Shown here one piece after another: positions 12,538-24,285 of a stretch of 64,000 nt of DNA; positions within the stretch are counted from its first letter, which is position 1; every line of letters starts with the position of its first letter. The notes beneath the pieces are model-generated. The model searched no databases, was not told where the DNA came from, and saw only the letters and a program-made list of their open reading frames with translations. The stretch is from assembly GCF_947179165.1 (NCBI RefSeq), contig NC_077239.1, forward strand, positions 35,110,134 through 35,174,133, written 5' to 3'. This stretch comes from Solanum dulcamara (taxonomy: Eukaryota > Streptophyta > Magnoliopsida > Solanales > Solanaceae). Made by a program: the position numbers and the translations under genes.

Positions 12538-12918
12538 ATGCTTCATTTCCTTTTCCCCATTCTGGGAAAAAATTCGGTAGAGTTTCCTCTACACTTCTTA
12601 CTATCCCATAACCTGCACGCAGAAAACGCCAACAATGCCTCACTGGGCCAACACACACATATACATATTCATGTCATATCACAGCCACACAGGGTTTTCA
12701 ATGTCAATACTAACATAAAAATACTGGATTTACCTCGTATGTCCAACTTCAAACTGCATCTGTTGCACTTCCTGTCTGCTTTCCTTTCAGGTTTCAACTT
12801 TATATTTCAATACCTTACCCGACGAATATCTTCTGTGGCTTTACTTTACTTACCTACATGCTTCGTAACTTTCCCTATCGTCAATTACCTCCTTCTATTG
12901 GTGTCTTCTTTCTGTTAA
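12538..12918 (+). CDS. Conserved antisense reading frame in R3 (126 aa, unknown)
   Basis: Open on the strand opposite to the element, ending about 180 bp from the primer binding site. Rich in Leu, Phe, Ser and Tyr, with a hydrophobic C-terminal stretch and the central motif VISQPHRVFNVNT-IKILDLPR-SN. R10 has a co-linear 168 aa frame with ISQPHGAFNINN-MKIMDLSHVSNSN, and R5 keeps the C-terminal 70 or so codons and the same stop. Function unknown; shared openness could reflect DNA homology and low stop density rather than selection. Confidence 0.4.
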   Translation: MLHFLFPILGKNSVEFPLHFLLSHNLHAENANNASLGQHTHIHIHVISQPHRVFNVNTNIKILDLPRMSNFKLHLLHFLSAFLSGFNFIFQYLTRRISSVALLYLPTCFVTFPIVNYLLLLVSSFC

Positions 12919-13095
12919 GATCCAAGGTTAGTATAAGGAATTTTCCTATGACTCGGATGTAAAGCACGATCTCAGATGTAGAAGAAAAGTAACATCCTAA
13001 ATGTCTTGTAGGTTCCTGTTTATAGATGTGGAGCGCAACACATCTATAGCCAAGACTCTACTAGACACGGTCTGTAGACACTCCAAGGACGAATT

Positions 13096-13107
13096 GCTCT
13101 GATACCA
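13096..13107 (-). other. R3 primer binding site (initiator tRNA-Met)
   Basis: The minus strand reads TGGTATCAGAGC, an exact match to the complement of the plant initiator tRNA-Met 3' end, separated from the 5' LTR by GAAG (13108-13111). Confidence 0.93.
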
Positions 13108-13111
13108 CTTC

Positions 13112-15895
13112 TGTCACGACCCAACTTCGTAGCGACTGGGGTCCAACCCGGACCCTCGAACACATATCTATTAGCTGTGGTCATATTGAATCGTAAATAA
13201 GATAATATAATGCAATAGAGCCCCACTAGGCGATAACATTTTCATAAACCTATAGCCTTTTTCATTTGTGTCACAACATGACAGGTCACGCAAGCCGACA
13301 AGGCTGCCATAACCTAATCATATATATCATATATCAGGTAGACCCAGCTGAATCAAACTGATATACACAACCCACACATACATGTCTGCAGACCTCTAAA
13401 AATAATAATGACAACATATGGCGGAACAGGACCCCCGCCGTACCCCTGAATAAATAAAACGATGATATACATCAGTGGCTAGTGCCAAAACCAGGCTTCG
13501 ATACAATGGAGCCTCTTCTAGCTGAGCTAAGCAGAATCCTAAGCTGACGGACTCCCAAAACCGTACCTATACCTGCAGGCATGAAACGCAGTCCCCCAAA
13601 GAAAGGGGGTCAGTACGACATATATACTGAGTATGTAAAACATAACATAATACAACTGGAAGCATATTTGAAGTAGAGAAACAGGGGATAAACTATCAAA
13701 ATTGGATACCTGTACCTGTACTCTATGAGTCATAAAAGCATGCATGCTCAAATTATACAATATAGCCGGCCCTTTCAGGGATCCGGTGAATCAGATCTAT
13801 AGTATCAGTATCAGGCCCCGTGCCATCGCCACCTTATTACAACACATCATCATCATATATATACATACGTACCCGGCCCTCTAGTGAAAGGCTCGGTGGA
13901 TAATGCAGTGAATTGCACGAATCTGATAACCGGCCCAGGACTCGGAGAAGAAGTGTTACAGTATACACGAGTAGAGAAGTGAGAAACCAAACACAATTTA
14001 AATCATTATCCGAGACTCAGCTATATAAGAGGACTAAGTTATTGTTTAAGAATTCGAGTAACAGTATAGTCATTCTAGCTACCCTCTAAGTGCCATTAGG
14101 GGCTACATTAGTTACATCTCGAGGTTCCTAGACATATACCAAAGTAGGACTATTCACCTAAGAACTGCAGAGTATTCGTCTTCAAATAATTTTATGACTA
14201 GGAGTCTATATATTCATTAAGTCCTCAGTGTATAAAAGATTCAAGGAAATTAGCTTAACTATCATACAAGCTTTAACATTCAGAATTGAATAAGGAGAAT
14301 TCAAGAATGGAATTACTATAGGCGTTATATCACTGCTTACTTACCTCTACGACATGCAAAAAGAAGAGAAGGGACAGGCTTCACATACCTCTTATGGACT
14401 TCCCTTAGTCGTATTTACATCGTTGTCCTTGAAACCTATTTTACACGGAAATAAGTCGAGTATTAAAAACCTTAGATTTTTCAGCAACTTAGGCTACCCA
14501 CTAGTATTCATAGCATTTATCCCCTCGCTTGCCTTCTCGACTAGTTCCTTAACTAGTTAAGGTGTTAACGGAATTCGGACAGCAGCTCCCCTATAGTGTG
14601 CCCTATCCGAATTTCCCAACCATGTCCTTAACACCTGCAGACAACCAACAATACAACCATCATCTCATATATATATAACGTGGAAACATTACACAATATA
14701 AATTCCAAACGACTCGCCCGAAGTTACGATACCAAAAGAGGGTTTCTAGTTTCTATTTTGCGAAACCTTTAACCGTACAAAGCGGGGGTCATGTGGCTGT
14801 AACCAGAAGCTTCCCCACCTCATTTAGATAACTCTTAGACCCTTCAACACGCCACAACATAACCAGCAGCATCCCCCACGCGCACAACACCTTACTTCGA
14901 CAACTATTTAACTATAGCGATTACAAATTCGTTTATTTCAAACGCTGAACTTTTCAAACCTTTTCCCCAACTTCCAGAAGCCCCTAAGGTGTGTAATACA
15001 CCCTAATTTAACATCATAAACTTCAAATTAGAGGGGAAGAACTTACCTTTCCCGAAATTGGCTAGAACTCGCCAAAATCGCACCTCGGAATTCTTTTTTA
15101 GCGTGCTGAATCGTCGTGGCAGCTTGCTGTCCGTTTTTTGGATGGACCGAACTCTAATTTTATTCTACTAATACTTCCATATCATCATGGTATATGATAT
15201 ATAATTAATTTACGGAACAAAATTGGGACTTACCTTATTTTTCTCCCAAGCCGTCGCAACTTTCTCCTTAGCTCTAGGGTTTGTTTTCTCTTATTTTGGC
15301 TGATATTTGAGGAACAAACTGAAGTATATGATTCATATACATACATATATGTGGCTGTAGGGTGTGACACATGTCATCCCCAAGAGGTGACACATGTCCA
15401 TCCCCTATTGGGCCACCGTATCTACATGCTGAAGAAGGGGCTGCCACATGGCAGTGGGGCCCACCTCCCCCAAGCAGGTGGGTCACCTACTTGACCCCAA
15501 GCAGGTGGGTCACCTGATTGCTTAGGTGATGCCACGTTTCACCCTCCCATTGGTTGCGCCGCGCAATTTTTTTTCCCTCCTCGCGGGTTCGTAATCTCGT
15601 CTCACTTTAAGAGCCTATGAAACCCTTGCTACGTAAGCTTGGTATGTAATCAAGTAACTCACGTATGTAAGACTTATAAATTAGTAGTTTACGAAAATAA
15701 GTTGAGTCCTACGACTCGTTACTTGGCCTCCAACTCCTTTCGGCTTCTCTTGACCCTATTTCCAACCTTCCCTACCATGGGGTGTCACCTTCTTCCTTCT
15801 TAGAGTTGTTCAATAGGGTCGTAACTTAAGTGGATCACATACCAGCTTCTAAGTAACTTAAGGAACCTTCCGAGTTCAAAATGTGGGGTGTAACA
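13112..15895 (-). repeat. R3 5' LTR
   Basis: 2784 bp, TGTCACGACCC to GGGGTGTAACA on the plus strand. The leader start codon present in the 3' LTR is ACG here (minus strand, near 15253). A stem of five C and five G lies at 13593-13609. Near 15370-15400 are GTGACACATGTC-type degenerate copies of the G-box palindrome. Confidence 0.92.
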
Positions 15896-15900
15896 TTTGT

Positions 15901-16652
15901 CTAGCTTTTTTTTGGCTAAGTATAGATGCTGAAAATGAGAAGTTAGTCATCAAGACCTACATATATACCTCCTTAGGAGGTGACACGTGTCATCCCCTAA
16001 GGGTGACATGTGTCCAGCCCCTATTGGGCCATGAATCGATGCCCTGCCCCTAGGCTGCCATATGGTGAGGTGGGGCCCACCTCCAAGCAGGTGGGTCACC
16101 TACTTGACCCTAAGTAAGTGCATCACCTGCTGCCACATGTCACCTTTCCTTGCTTCTACGTGTTGCCTTCTCTTGCTGCCACGTGTCGCCCCCTCTTTCT
16201 TCCACGTGTCCCCTCCTCTTGCTGCCATGTATCGCCCTCTATCGCTGCCATGTGTACCTCTCACGTGATGCCATATGTCATGTAGGTGCATCACCTACTT
16301 ATTCTAAGTAGGTGCATCGCTTGCTTATTTCTTCTTCGTGGGTTCGTAATCTCGTCTTACTTTAAGGACCTATGTAATTCTTGTAATGTAAGCTTGGTAT
16401 GAACTCAAGTAGCTTAGGAATGTAAGATTTTTAAGTTGGTAGATTTCGTACGTAAGTTGAGTCCTTCGACTCATCACTTGGCCTCGAACGCCTTCCAACT
16501 TCTCATGACCCTATTTCCAACCTTTTCTACTATGGGGTATCACATTCTCCCTTCCTTGGAGTTGTTTGATAGCATCTTAGCTTAGGCGGTTCACATGATA
16601 ACTTCTAAGAACCTTAAAGGACATTCTGAGCTCAAGAGTGTGGGGTGTAACA
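15901..16652 (-). repeat. LTR B, right part
   Basis: Continuation of LTR B after the R3 insertion, ending GTGGGGTGTAACA at 16652. The next bases AAAGA (16653-16657) are its predicted target duplication. It holds the U3 region, with GACACGTGTC near 15983 and the G-box-like array at 16126-16265. No polypurine tract follows, so the right edge is an outer element boundary. Confidence 0.88.
16126..16265. repeat. Degenerate array of CCACGTGTC-containing units in LTR B
   Basis: Five to six imperfect repeats of about 25-28 bp based on TGCTGCCACGTGTCGCC, with variants CCACATGTC, TACGTGTT, CCATGTATC and CCATGTGTA. The core is an ACGTG G-box/ABRE-like element. Sister LTRs carry one or two intact palindromic copies rather than an array. 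Confidence 0.7.
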
Positions 16653-18138
16653 AAAGACTAAATAAGTGTTGAAATTTTCTCTTCATTTGTGGGCTGATTT
16701 GGGCCCTATTTCCTCTCATCTTGGACCTAGTTCTGGATAAAAGAAATTTCGTCGAAGAACAAAATGAAAAATCACAATTGCGCAGAAACACCTCAGTATC
16801 ATGGACTCTACTTCAAGGATTTCAACTTTGTATTTCTTGAGGCTATAAATAGTTCACTTGTATTGTATTTTAAAACATTTAATTTTTAACTAAGGTTTTG
16901 GCGGAGGAAGACAAAAGGAGAACTTTTCTAGGGCATTATTTCTTCTTCTCTTTCATTTGTAAGTTGACTCTTTATGCTATTAATTATGTTTTTGATTCTT
17001 TTAAACATTATGAGAGGATAGACTCTCTTGTTCTAGGGTTGTTGTGATAACAGACAAGGTTGGTAATCCGAAACTAACTAGAGTATTAACTAAAATAAAT
17101 GCAGAAGCAAAAACAGAAACTAATTAAAGATACTAAACAAGAATTAAAAGATATGGGTTTGACACGATTAGAGTAATAACAAATGGGTTAATAGTTGAAC
17201 CAAATGCCTTTACTTGAGAAGCTAATCAAGTTTTAGAATCAAATCCTAACCGCTTCGTGGGTAATGCTAGACAACAACTAGTAATAGTATTAACCGCCTT
17301 CTAAAGAATACATGGGGGAAACCAAAGATCTCAAACAAGAAGTTATCTTACAACCTTGAACTATGAACTAGTTATGTTGAAAGATAAATTCAAAAGCAAT
17401 TTGACACAAAGGTTCAAAATAACTCTCAATATATTATTCTTCCAAATCTACATTTTAAAGTAACAAAGCTCCCCTTTATATAGTAGTAAGAAGGGGTTGT
17501 TCAAGATAATTTTTTTTGCATTTTCTAGAGTCCTAGATGGCTGCCCACACACATGACAAATAATGTCAAAATAGAAAAAAAAATATGACACCTTCTAAAT
17601 TCTTAGTAGGCTTCCCACATATATGACTTATAATGTCAAAATATAAGAAAAAATGACACCTCCTAAAGTACAAGAAGTCTGCCCATACACATAGGTACCA
17701 TAAGGCCAACATAGAAGAAAAATGATATTAAAGGCTAGTTCTACTTAAAAGACTAAATAAGTGTTGAGATTTTCTCTTCATTTGTGGGCTTATTTGGCCA
17801 TATTTTGTCTCATCTTTGACCTAGTTCTGGATAAAAGATATTTCTTTGAAGGAGAAAATGAAAAATTACAACTGCGCAGAAACACCTCCGCGTCACAGAC
17901 TCTACTTCAAAGATTTCAACTTTGTATGTTTTGAGGCTATAAATAGTCCACTTGTATTGTATTTTAAAACATTTATTTTTTAACTAAGGTTTTGGCGGAG
18001 GAAGACGAAAGAAGAACTTTCCTAGGGCTTTATTTCTTCTTCTCTTTCATTTGTAAGTTGATTCTTTAGGCTATTAATTATGTTTTTGATTCTTCTAAAC
18101 ATTATGAGTGGCTAGACTCCCTTGTGCTAGGGTTTTAG
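16653..18138. repeat. Tandem duplication, unit about 1.095 kb, left of R4
   Basis: Sequence beginning AAAGACTAAATAAGTG recurs at 16653, about 17748, about 18860 (inside the R4 3' LTR) and about 24968 (inside the R4 5' LTR). Each of the first two units holds about 390 bp not in the R4 LTR, including CTATAAATAG (16844 and 17937), followed after CTAGGGTT by TGATAACA (17045 and 18139) and about 700 bp of R4-type LTR sequence. The duplicated 390 bp piece is unassigned; it could belong to an LTR or leader of a related element. No coding sequence recognised. Confidence 0.75.
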
Positions 18139-19197
18139 TGATAACACAAAAGGATGGTAATCCAAAACAAACTAGAGTATTAACTAAACTAAATGCAAAA
18201 GAAAAAATGAAAACTAATTAAAGAAACTAAACAAGAATTAAAATATATGGGTTTGACATGATCAGAGTAACAACAAATGGGTTAATAGTTGAACCAAATA
18301 TCTTTATTTTAAGAAATTAATCAAGTTTTAGAATCGGATCCTGACTGCTTCATGGGTAATGCTAGACAACAATTAGTAATAGTACTAATCGCCTTCTAAA
18401 AAATACCAAGAAGAAACCAATGATATCAAACAAGAAGTTATTTTACTACCTTGAACTATGAACTAGTTATGTTGAAAGATAAATTCAAAAGCAATTTGCT
18501 ACAAAGGTTCAAAAGAACTCTCAATATATTATTCTTCCAAATCTACCTTTTAAAGTAACAAATTTCCCTTTTATATAGTAAGTAGTAACAAGGGGTTGTT
18601 CAGGATAAAAAAATAATTAAAAAATAGCATTTTTTAGAGTTCTAGATGGCTGCCCACACACATGACAAATAATGTCAAAATAAACAAAAATGACACCTCC
18701 TAAATTCTTAGTGGGCTGCCCACATATATGACCTATAATGTCAAAATATAAGAAACAATGACACATTCTAAAGTCCAAGAACGCTGCCCACACACATAGG
18801 TACCAGAAGGCCAATATAGAAGAAAAATAATATTAAATGCCAGTTCTAGAAACTAGTTAAAAGACTAAATAAGTGCTGGAATTGTTTCTTCATTTGTGGG
18901 CTGATTTGGGCCATATTTCATCTCATCTTCGACTTTAATTTGGGACTAGGTTGCACAAAATTGGGCCCTAATATTCATCCTCTTGCACTTGAATTTGGTC
19001 CACCAAATAGTTGTAGCATTTGGACAATTCATTTTTTCTTGGGCTTTAGCTTTTCTTCCCCAGCAAAACACTTTTTAATTGCTAATTCTAGCCCATCAAG
19101 ATTGTCTTAAAATTTTCTTAGTTGGGATATTGTCATCGGGCCTTTTGGAAACTTCAAAGCTTCCTTAAATATTATTGAGCTTCCATCGATGCTATCA
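18139..19197 (-). repeat. R4 3' LTR
   Basis: 1059 bp, TGATAACAC to GATGCTATCA on the plus strand. The 3' part of the integrase reading frame continues into it from the internal region (see the integrase entry). Matches 24286-25304 along most of its length. Confidence 0.88.
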
Positions 19198-20190
19198 TTC
19201 CCTTTTTCTTCAAGAATATTCATCCTTGAATTTAATTCTGCATCAAATAAAGAAAGATCAAAAACATTAAAGGTCTCACTAACTTGATAATCACCAGGAA
19301 GATCAAGTTTGTAAGCATTACCTCCAATCCTTTCAAGGATTTCGAATGGACCATCTCCTTTTGGGTCTAATTTGAATTTTCTTTTATTAGGAAATATTTT
19401 CTTCCTAAAGTTTACCCATACTAGATCTACAAGATTAAAAATAATAGATTTTCTCCCCTTATTTCACCTCAAGGCAGTTTTTTCATTCTTCCTTTCAATT
19501 GCAAGTCTTGTTTGTTTATGTATCTTCTTCATCATTTGAGTTTTTTTCCTACCATCAATATCATAATATCATTAGTTGGCAAAGGCAGTAAATCATAGGG
19601 AGTGAGGGGGTTAAAATTATAAACAACTTCAAAAGGAGACTTACCAGTAGAAGAATGGATAATTCTATTATATGCAAACTCTATTATGGGAAAATGTGCC
19701 TCCAAAGAAATTATGTTTTCTTTTAAAACAACCCTCAACATATTTACCAAAGTCCTATTTACTACTTCCATTTACCCATCTGTTTGTGGGTGACAAGAGG
19801 TAAAAAATAGCAGTTTAGTTCCTAACTTTCCCCAAAGAACTCTACAAAAATGACTTAAGAACTTCGTATCCCTATCACTAATAATAGTTTTAGGTATACC
19901 ATGTAATTTAACCACTTATTTCACAAAAAAATTAACCATATGTGATGCATCATTAGTCTTCAAACATATAATGAAATGAGCCATTTTTGAAAATCTATCT
20001 ACCACTACAAATATACTATCCTTACCAAGTTTAGTTCTAGGCAAACCTAACACAAAATCCAAAGAAATATCAATCCAAGGAGAAGTAGGAATAGGTAAAA
20101 GAGTATAAAGGCCATGTGCTAATACTCTTGATTTCCCTTGTTTATATTTAATACATTGAGAGCACACTTTCTCAACATCTTTTTGCATGC
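19100..20190 (-). pseudogene. R4 integrase (broken), C-terminus encoded within the 3' LTR
   Basis: Minus strand. N-terminal zinc-binding end: [13 protein letters not shown] (about 20125-20165). Catalytic core: [16 protein letters not shown] then [16 protein letters not shown], holding the first catalytic Asp. Later core: MEVVNRTLVNMLR and FAYNRIIHSSTGKSPFEVVY (19532-19771). C-terminal segment: KLDPKGDGPFEILERIG, NAYKLDLPGDYQVSETFNV, DLSLFDAE. The frame crosses the LTR boundary at 19197 and continues as NDSIDGSSIIFKEALKFPKG into the LTR before a stop near 19105. Breaks between 19771 and 19916 remove the region of the second catalytic Asp from a single frame. Confidence 0.88.
19198..19211 (-). 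other. R4 polypurine tract
   Basis: The minus strand reads GAAGAAAAAGGGAA directly upstream of the 3' LTR. Confidence 0.75.
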
Positions 20191-20879
20191 CAGGACAATG
20201 AAATGTTTAGAAAGTATATCCAAAGTTTTAGGAAATCCAAAGTGTCCCATGATTCCACCAGAATGTGCTCTCCAAAATATAATTCACGCAAAGAGCAATT
20301 AGGGACACACAATTTATTTTCTGTAAAAAGAAATCCATCTTTCATATTGAACCTATCACAAGGTCCCATCATACATTCTGCAAAAACCTTTTCAGAATCA
20401 AGATCATTAGCATAAAGGTCTTTGATTTGATCAAAACTCATCAATTTGGAAGTAAGAGTAGATATCAAGACATACCTTCTTGAAAGTGCATCGGTAACAA
20501 CATTCTCTTTTCCTTGCTTATAAGCAATCACATATGGGAAAGTTTCGATAAATTAAACCCATTTTGCATGTCTACGATTAAGATTACCTTGGCTCTTCAA
20601 GTACCTCAAGGATTCATGGTTATTTTTAACAACAAACTCTCTAGACCACAAATAATGTTGCCATATAGCTAAAGCTCTTACCAAAGTATATAACTCTTTG
20701 TCATAAGTGGAGTAGTTCAATATTGCTCCACTTAGATTTTTACTAAAGTATGCAATAGGCTTAGAATTTTGCATCAAAATAGCACGTATTCCTCTACTAG
20801 ATGCATCACATTTAACTTCAAAGGAGTTAAAAAAATTAGGTAATTGCAAAAGAGGAGCAGAACACAATTTTCCTTTCAA
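20172..20879 (-). pseudogene. R4 RNase H domain (broken)
   Basis: Minus strand, two overlapping open pieces. The first (20553-20879) has [48 protein letters not shown] and WQHYLW, the Ty3/Gypsy RNase H signature, and ends HAKWV. The usual TDHESL is NNHESL here, so the catalytic Asp is lost. The second (20172-20531) starts in the KQGKENVVTDALSRR motif and runs into the RNase H-integrase linker. Confidence 0.88.
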
Positions 20880-21060
20880 TAAGCTAAAAGCATTATCTAG
20901 TTCTTTTCCCTATGTAAAAACTTTATCCTTCTTAATAACTTCAGTCCAAGGAGCAGCAATGGTACAAAAATCCCTCACAAATCCCCTATATTAACTGGCA
21001 AGCCCATGAAAACTTTTAATCTCAGTTACCCTTTTAGGTTTAGGCGACTATTTAATTGCC

Positions 21061-21855
21061 TTGAATTTCTCCCCATCTACTTTAACTCCCTGAGAAATGA
21101 CTACAAACCCTGAGAATACCATAGGATCAACACAAAAATGATACTTTTTGAGATTAGCAAATAGTTGTTGCTTTCTAAGAACTCCAAAAACTCATTTTAG
21201 GTGTTCTATATACTCTTCCAGATTCTTAGAAAAGATCAAGATATCATCAAAATAAACTACAACAAATTTTCCATAAAAATTCTTTAAAATATGATTCATT
21301 AATCTCATGAAAGTGCTGGGTGCATTAGTCAAGCCAAAGGGAATAACTAACCACTCATAAAGCCCATATTTGGTCTTAAAAGTACTTTTCCATTCATCTC
21401 AAGGATTCATTCCAATCTGATGGTAACCACTTTTTAGATCAATTTTAGAAAATATTTTGGATCCACGCAATTTATCGACAATCTACACACATCTTCCAAG
21501 ATCCATCCTTCTTGGGTACCAATAGAACAGGAATAGAGCAAGGACTCATTCTCTCTCACACAAATCCCTTTTCAAGCAACTCTTCAACTTGGTTTTGCAA
21601 CTCCTTTGTCTCTTTGGGATTACTCCTATAAGCTGGCCTATTTGGGATTTGTGCACGAGGCACAAAGTTAATTTGGTGCTCAATTCCATGCAAAGATGGT
21701 AGACCTTTAGGATTATCCTCAAGAAATATATCACTAAAATCATGCAAAAGAGAAGAAATACTACTTGGCAAAGAAGATGTTAATGGCTTAGAATTAATCA
21801 AGAATTCTTCGTAAGTTTGTAATATTATGGACAGCCTCTCCTTCCTTGCACTCAA
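21061..21855 (-). pseudogene. R4 reverse transcriptase (broken)
   Basis: Minus strand. The N-terminal part (21556-21855) has FSDIFLEDNPKGLPSLHGIE, NRPAYRSNPKETKELQ and VEELLEKGFV. Then [38 protein letters not shown] and the catalytic block [14 protein letters not shown] near 21237-21275 (YFDD box) are in different or stop-broken frames. About 20 residues usually found between VDCR and SKIDLKSGYHQ appear deleted near 21470-21490. Confidence 0.88.
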
Positions 21856-22017
21856 ACATTCTTTGGCTTTTATATAGAAACTCTCTTTTTTCGTTTCCTT
21901 CGTCTCTTTCCTCTCACCACAACTTTCTCATTTTTTCACTCGAACCCTCTTTTTGTCTCTCTTGGCCACCTTTTTTTTTCTAATTCTTGGCTAGAACTCT
22001 TTTCTTTTCCCTCAAGC

Positions 22018-22440
22018 TCACTTTTTTCCTCGTTTTTGTTTTTCCATTGATTCCCTCAATCTCTTTTGATCTTGAAATACTTGAGAAGGTGATATAGGTG
22101 AAAAAGTATACTTCTTGCCATTAAGATCAATAGAATATCTATTCTTTCTTCCATCATGAAAATTATGACAATCAAACTTCCATAGACAACCAAGTAAGGT
22201 ATGGCAAGCTTGCATAGAAATCACATCATAAAGGGTATCATCCCCATACCTACTAACATTGAATGAAATCATGCATTATTTGTTCACTTTCAATTCAATA
22301 CTATCATTTAACCATTGGGGTCTATAGGGCTTAGGGTGTTTCATGCATTCAATCCCTAACATATCTACCAAGTATGAACCACATTTGCCCAACTACTATT
22401 GTCAATAATCATAGAACAAGCTCTCCTCTTTATCCCACAC
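22018..22440 (-). pseudogene. R4 retropepsin-like aspartic protease (broken)
   Basis: Minus strand. CSMIIDNSSWANV (about 22395-22440) aligns to the retropepsin active site, but the expected Asp-Ser/Thr-Gly is Asp-Asn-Ser, which should abolish catalysis. The C-terminal half (22018-22272) has ISFNVSRYGDDTLYDVISMQ, ACHTLLGCLWKFD, DGRKNRYSIDLNGKKYTFSP and SPSQVF. Stops separate the two parts. The protease-RT linker (21856-22017) is Ser/Lys/Glu-rich. Confidence 0.82.
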
Positions 22441-22672
22441 CTAAAATGGAATATATTCTCCATTTGTTCTTCATTATTAGTTCCTAAATTGATAGACATA
22501 AGCCTCCTAACTACAATAAACAAACCATCATTAAAGGGAAAATTTATATTATCTACACTCTCATCTCCCTCTTCTTCCTTTTTCTTACTTTTTTAACTCT
22601 CAGATCCTGTGTTAAGAACCCTCCTAGCTACCCCAATAAAACCATCATTAGGTAATTTTACATCATCTTCAC

Positions 22673-23480
22673 TCATACATCCCTCTTCTTTTTCTTCCTC
22701 CCTTTTTTACTCTCATAGTTTCCATCTTCTTTAATGATAATGTTCGTCCTAGTTGGGCATTCATGCATCATATGCCCTCTTATGTGATATTTATGACATT
22801 GAATGGAGGTAGAATGCCTATAAACCTTAGAGAAAAAAGATTTACCTCCCTCTTTTTCATCCACTTTACCTTTTCCCTTGACTTCCTGATGTTTAGAAGC
22901 CACTTCTTCTTTTGACCATGGTTTCTTACAAATGGTGTTAGGTCTACTCTTCCATGAGCTAGCTTGTTGATTTCTTTTTATATATTTTTCTACTTTTACA
23001 GCTAAATCTACCAACTCATCTAAAGTTACATATGGTTTTATTTCTACTACATCAGTTATTTATCTATTTAAACCATTAAGAAATCTATCCATAATAGTTT
23101 CTTCATCATCGTTGCAATTGGCTTGAATCATAGCCATATCCATAGACTTAACGTATTCATTAACAGTCATGGCTCCTTGCTCCAATGATTGAAGACACCA
23201 TTGTAGATCACTTTGAAAATAGGAAGCCACAAACCTATTCTTCATGACTCTCTTCATCTTAGCCCAGGTTGCAATGGGGGGTTCTCCCTCTTGTTGTCTA
23301 TGCCTTGTAAACTTTTTCCACAAAATAGAAGCATAGTCAGAAAATTCAAAAATCACCAGCCTAACTCTTGACAATCAAAAATAGCCTCAACCCTTATCTT
23401 CCAATCAAGGTACAAATCTGGTTCTCTTATGCCCTTGAATGATGGTATCTTCATCTTTATGCTATAAATGTTGTCATCTT
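22673..23480 (-). pseudogene. R4 gag (broken)
   Basis: Minus strand. The N-terminal core starts SFKGIREPDLYLDWKIRVEA (about 23400-23465), followed by the capsid-like segment in 23060-23374 with IATWAKMKRVMKNRFVASYF, SLEQGAMTVNEYVKSMDMAM and MDRFLNGLNR. A second piece (22673-23014) has the Lys-rich linker and a zinc knuckle, CHKYHIRGHMMHEC, where the second Cys of the CCHC box is Tyr. Stops separate the pieces. Confidence 0.88.
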
Positions 23481-24272
23481 TTAAGTTACCTCATTGTCCC
23501 CTCCTATATCACCCTATCCTATCTAGATTGACATCAAAATAATCAACAATAGCAGAATGGGGTACATTTCTCCTATTATGATTTCTATGATTATTTTAAG
23601 GTGGTAAAACATGTTGATTCCTCCTAAGTTCGCTATTTTCTTATTCTATTCAGTAATTGCATCCTTTATCTCTTGAAACTACAAGTTCCATCTTTCAAAT
23701 TATTGGTGGATGGCTTGTAAAGTTAAATCATTTATTGCTCGGATCTCGGCCTCTTGAATCCCTTCTTTCATCATTACTACCTGCATTAGACATTAGTTTT
23801 TTTTAAAATGGTGTATCACTCAAACTTTGGCTTTTTTCTTTACTTATTCTCACCCACTCTTGTCTTTTTCCTCTCAAATTACCTTTGAAAAATTACTTTA
23901 TGAATTTATAGTTAAAATCAACTTGTATCAAGTCCTTAGTAATAAGATAAGGATTTTTTAATTTTTTTAGAACAATAAAAAAAGTAAATGAAGAACCAAC
24001 CCTAGAAACGATAAGATTTAGTTTGGACAACACTCGAAGAAAAAGAAAATATTTTTAGAAAAAGATAAAGATATAGGATCCCCTCTTCTTGTGTTCTACC
24101 AAAACCTTTTTTTTTAAAAATAATATTTAGATGAAGAAACTTTCTTGAAGAGCAAAATTTTTTTTCCATTTGCAGTCCTATTCATTGATACAGACATTTT
24201 TTATTTTTTTTCTTTTGCTCTTTCTCAGACGAAGTTCTCAAGATTATCAGGAATAGAATCTTGATAGAACCA
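23481..24272. other. R4 leader and gag N-terminal remnant, no clear gene
   Basis: AT-rich sequence between the gag remnant and the primer binding site, with several poly-T and poly-A runs (for example around 23790-23800 and 24100-24125). Decayed gag N-terminal coding is likely near 23500-23800 but I cannot read it confidently. Confidence 0.5.
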
Positions 24273-24283
24273 CTCTGATACCA
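24273..24283 (-). other. R4 primer binding site
   Basis: The minus strand reads TGGTATCAGAG then TGG, matching 11 bases of the initiator tRNA-Met complement; a two-base AG spacer separates it from the 5' LTR. Confidence 0.82.
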
Positions 24284-24285
24284 CT

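Larger units (their letters stand above)
6083..15895 (-). mobile_element. R3: complete long-LTR retrotransposon carrying a 5S sequence
   Basis: A 9813 bp element on the minus strand, inserted in LTR B with a perfect 5 bp target duplication TTTGT (6078-6082 and 15896-15900). Order on the plus strand: 3' LTR 6083-8814, polypurine tract, decayed integrase, 5S rRNA-derived sequence (antisense to the element), small sense reading frame, conserved antisense reading frame, primer binding site, 5' LTR 13112-15895. The two LTRs are very similar by eye but have indels: about 70 bp present near 15690-15775 are missing from the 3' LTR near 8685. I recognise no protease, reverse transcriptase or RNase H, so it probably depended on proteins from another element. 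Confidence 0.93.
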
